From: an uncultured beta proteobacterium | GTDB lineage: Bacteria > Pseudomonadota > Gammaproteobacteria > Burkholderiales > SG8-39 | Reading direction: 5' to 3' | Assembly: GCA_902826155.1 (NCBI GenBank) | Contig: CADEDU010000018.1 | Coordinates: forward strand, 93,859 to 100,999 | Length of the DNA: 7,141 nucleotides | Shown: positions 5,944 to 7,141 of the stretch, piece after piece | How positions within the stretch are numbered: position 1 is the stretch's first letter | Layout of the letters: each line of letters starts with the position of its first letter | The notes under the pieces: generated by a model | The model's database searches: none | The model's input: only the letters and a program-made list of their open reading frames with translations | What the model was told of the DNA's origin: nothing | Translations under genes and position numbers: made by a program

Positions 5944-7141
5944 TGAGCGCCGCCGACCGACGCAACTACCTGCTGCTGATGACGGTGTGCGGCGTGATGA
6001 TCTCGCTGTGCATGGGGCTGCGACAGAGCCTGGGCCTGTTCATGCGACCGATCACGCTCGACATCGGCGTGTCGGCGGCGATGTTCGGCTTCGGCATCGC
6101 GCTGCAGAACATCGTGTGGGGTCTGACCCAGCCGATCGTCGGAGCGTTCGCCGACAAACACGGTCCGCGGCCGGTCCTGATCGTCACCGGGATCGCCTTC
6201 GTGACGGGTCTGATCGTGATGGGACAGGCCCAAGGCGGGCTCGGCCTGAACATCGCGGGCTTTCTGATCGGCCTGGGCATCGCCGGCACCGGCTTCGGCG
6301 TGATGATCGGCGTGGTCACCCGCGCCACACCGCCGGAGAAGCGCAGTCAGACGGTCGGTGCGGTGGCGGCGCTCGGATCGCTCGGGACCTTGCTGCTCGC
6401 CCCGATCGGGCAAGTGCTGATCGACAGCTTCAGCTGGCGCATCGCGTTGTTCGGCTTCGCTGCGGTCGCGCTGTTCATGACCCTGCTCGGTCTGATGGTG
6501 CGCGAGCAACCGATCGCCGCGACGCAGGCCAATCCGGCCAGCGAACGCAAGTCGCTGGGTGAAGTGTTGCGCGAAGCGGCGAGCCATCGCGGCTTCATCG
6601 CCATGACGCTCGCTTACTTCGCATGCGGCTTCCAGCTCATCTTCATCCTCACGCATCTGCCGCAGTACCTTGCGCTGTGCGGTGTACCCCCGGGCCTCAG
6701 CGCCACCGCGCTCGGCCTCATCGGCCTGTTCAACACGATCGGCACCTACGTGTTCGGCCTGCTTGGGGCGCGCTACAGCCAGAAGCATCTGCTCGCGCTG
6801 ATCTACCTGCTGCGCACCGCGATCATCGTCGCTTTTCTACTGTTGCCGATCAGCGCGACCACCACCGTCATCTTCGCCTCGGCAATGGGCTTTCTCTGGC
6901 TGGGCGTCGCGCCGCTCGTCACCGGCCTGGTGAGCCGCATCTTCGGCGTGGGCAACTTCAACCTACTGTTCGGGATCTCGTTTCTTTCGCACCAGCTCGG
7001 CTCATTCGCCGGCGCCTGGATGGGCGGCCTGGTGTTCGATTTCACCGGTTCGTATTTCTGGGGCTGGGCCGGCCTGATCGCCATCGGCACACTCGCGTTC
7101 ACCCTGCAATGGACGATGGACGATCGGCCGGTTGCGCCGAA
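5943..7141 (+). CDS. MFS permease, monocarboxylate-transporter-like, 3' end cut by the window
   Basis: The frame is open from the ATG to the last base, giving 399 codons with no stop, so the C-terminus lies outside the window, probably by few residues. About 12 membrane segments can be read: near 10-30, 46-66, 78-95, 100-125, 137-160, 166-186, then a charged cytoplasmic loop (187-215), and 217-237, 255-273, 283-301, 306-327, 342-365 and 371-390. MFS motif A sits between segments 2 and 3 (67-78, G-A-F-A-D-K-H-G-P-R-P-V). The H-Q-L-G-S-F-x-G-A-W stretch at 350-359 and the D-F-T-G-S-Y at 366-371 are typical of MCT-like bacterial MFS proteins. It is an inner-membrane carrier, probably a proton-coupled importer or an exporter of a small organic acid. 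It lies 58 nt after the ACMSD-like gene, suggesting it moves that enzyme's substrate or product (inference). The start has no clear Shine-Dalgarno; an in-frame TTG at 5940 is an alternative. Confidence 0.88.
   Translation, partial: MSAADRRNYLLLMTVCGVMISLCMGLRQSLGLFMRPITLDIGVSAAMFGFGIALQNIVWGLTQPIVGAFADKHGPRPVLIVTGIAFVTGLIVMGQAQGGLGLNIAGFLIGLGIAGTGFGVMIGVVTRATPPEKRSQTVGAVAALGSLGTLLLAPIGQVLIDSFSWRIALFGFAAVALFMTLLGLMVREQPIAATQANPASERKSLGEVLREAASHRGFIAMTLAYFACGFQLIFILTHLPQYLALCGVPPGLSATALGLIGLFNTIGTYVFGLLGARYSQKHLLALIYLLRTAIIVAFLLLPISATTTVIFASAMGFLWLGVAPLVTGLVSRIFGVGNFNLLFGISFLSHQLGSFAGAWMGGLVFDFTGSYFWGWAGLIAIGTLAFTLQWTMDDRPVAP

Noticed and set aside
5922..6788. 288-codon open frame on the - strand opposite the MFS gene
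   Set aside because: The product is rich in charged residues and Gln/His with no motif, and the + strand encodes a clear 12-TM carrier.

Overview
The window is GC-rich (hand counts of single 60-base lines in the large gene give about 67-80%). All supported genes lie on the + strand with short gaps, so it reads as a compact bacterial chromosomal segment. The protein types (a SAM-domain class III cyclase fused to an ATPase/TPR region, an ACMSD-like amidohydrolase, an MCT-like MFS permease) and the base composition fit a soil or freshwater proteobacterium, perhaps Burkholderiales. That taxonomic guess is inference: there is no rRNA or other marker in the window. No mobile element, tRNA, rRNA or CRISPR was seen.

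Left block (1-4812). Three genes follow each other with two gaps of exactly 32 nt. (1) A heme-oxygenase-like diiron/iron oxidase-type (HDO) protein, about 325 aa, has an unrecognised N-terminal 70 residues and a long polar tail; its reading frame is open to the left edge. (2) A cysteine-free 122-aa protein resembles the NHLP domain (nitrile hydratase alpha-subunit-like leader peptide), a fold known as the leader part of some ribosomal natural-product (RiPP) precursors; its GC content is clearly lower than its neighbours. (3) An 1128-aa protein runs SAM domain, class III nucleotide cyclase, AAA/STAND-like ATPase, then TPR-like helices. The second and third genes have good Shine-Dalgarno sequences. 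The HDO/NHLP pair is the most interesting part: an oxidase-type enzyme directly upstream of a leader-like small protein suggests, but does not prove, an enzyme and substrate pair, with the large cyclase-ATPase as a possible signal-dependent controller.

Right block (4813-7141). A 49-nt gap holds a TACAAT box. It is followed by an ACMSD-like amidohydrolase/decarboxylase (340 aa, full metal-ligand set plus two arginines that match the carboxylate-binding arginines of ACMSD) and a 12-TM MFS permease of the monocarboxylate-transporter type that runs off the right edge. Together they look like an uptake-and-decarboxylation pair for an unidentified organic acid. The 58 nt between them can be read as a 20-codon ORF that overlaps the upstream stop (ATGA) and the downstream start (TGATG), a layout expected for translational coupling.
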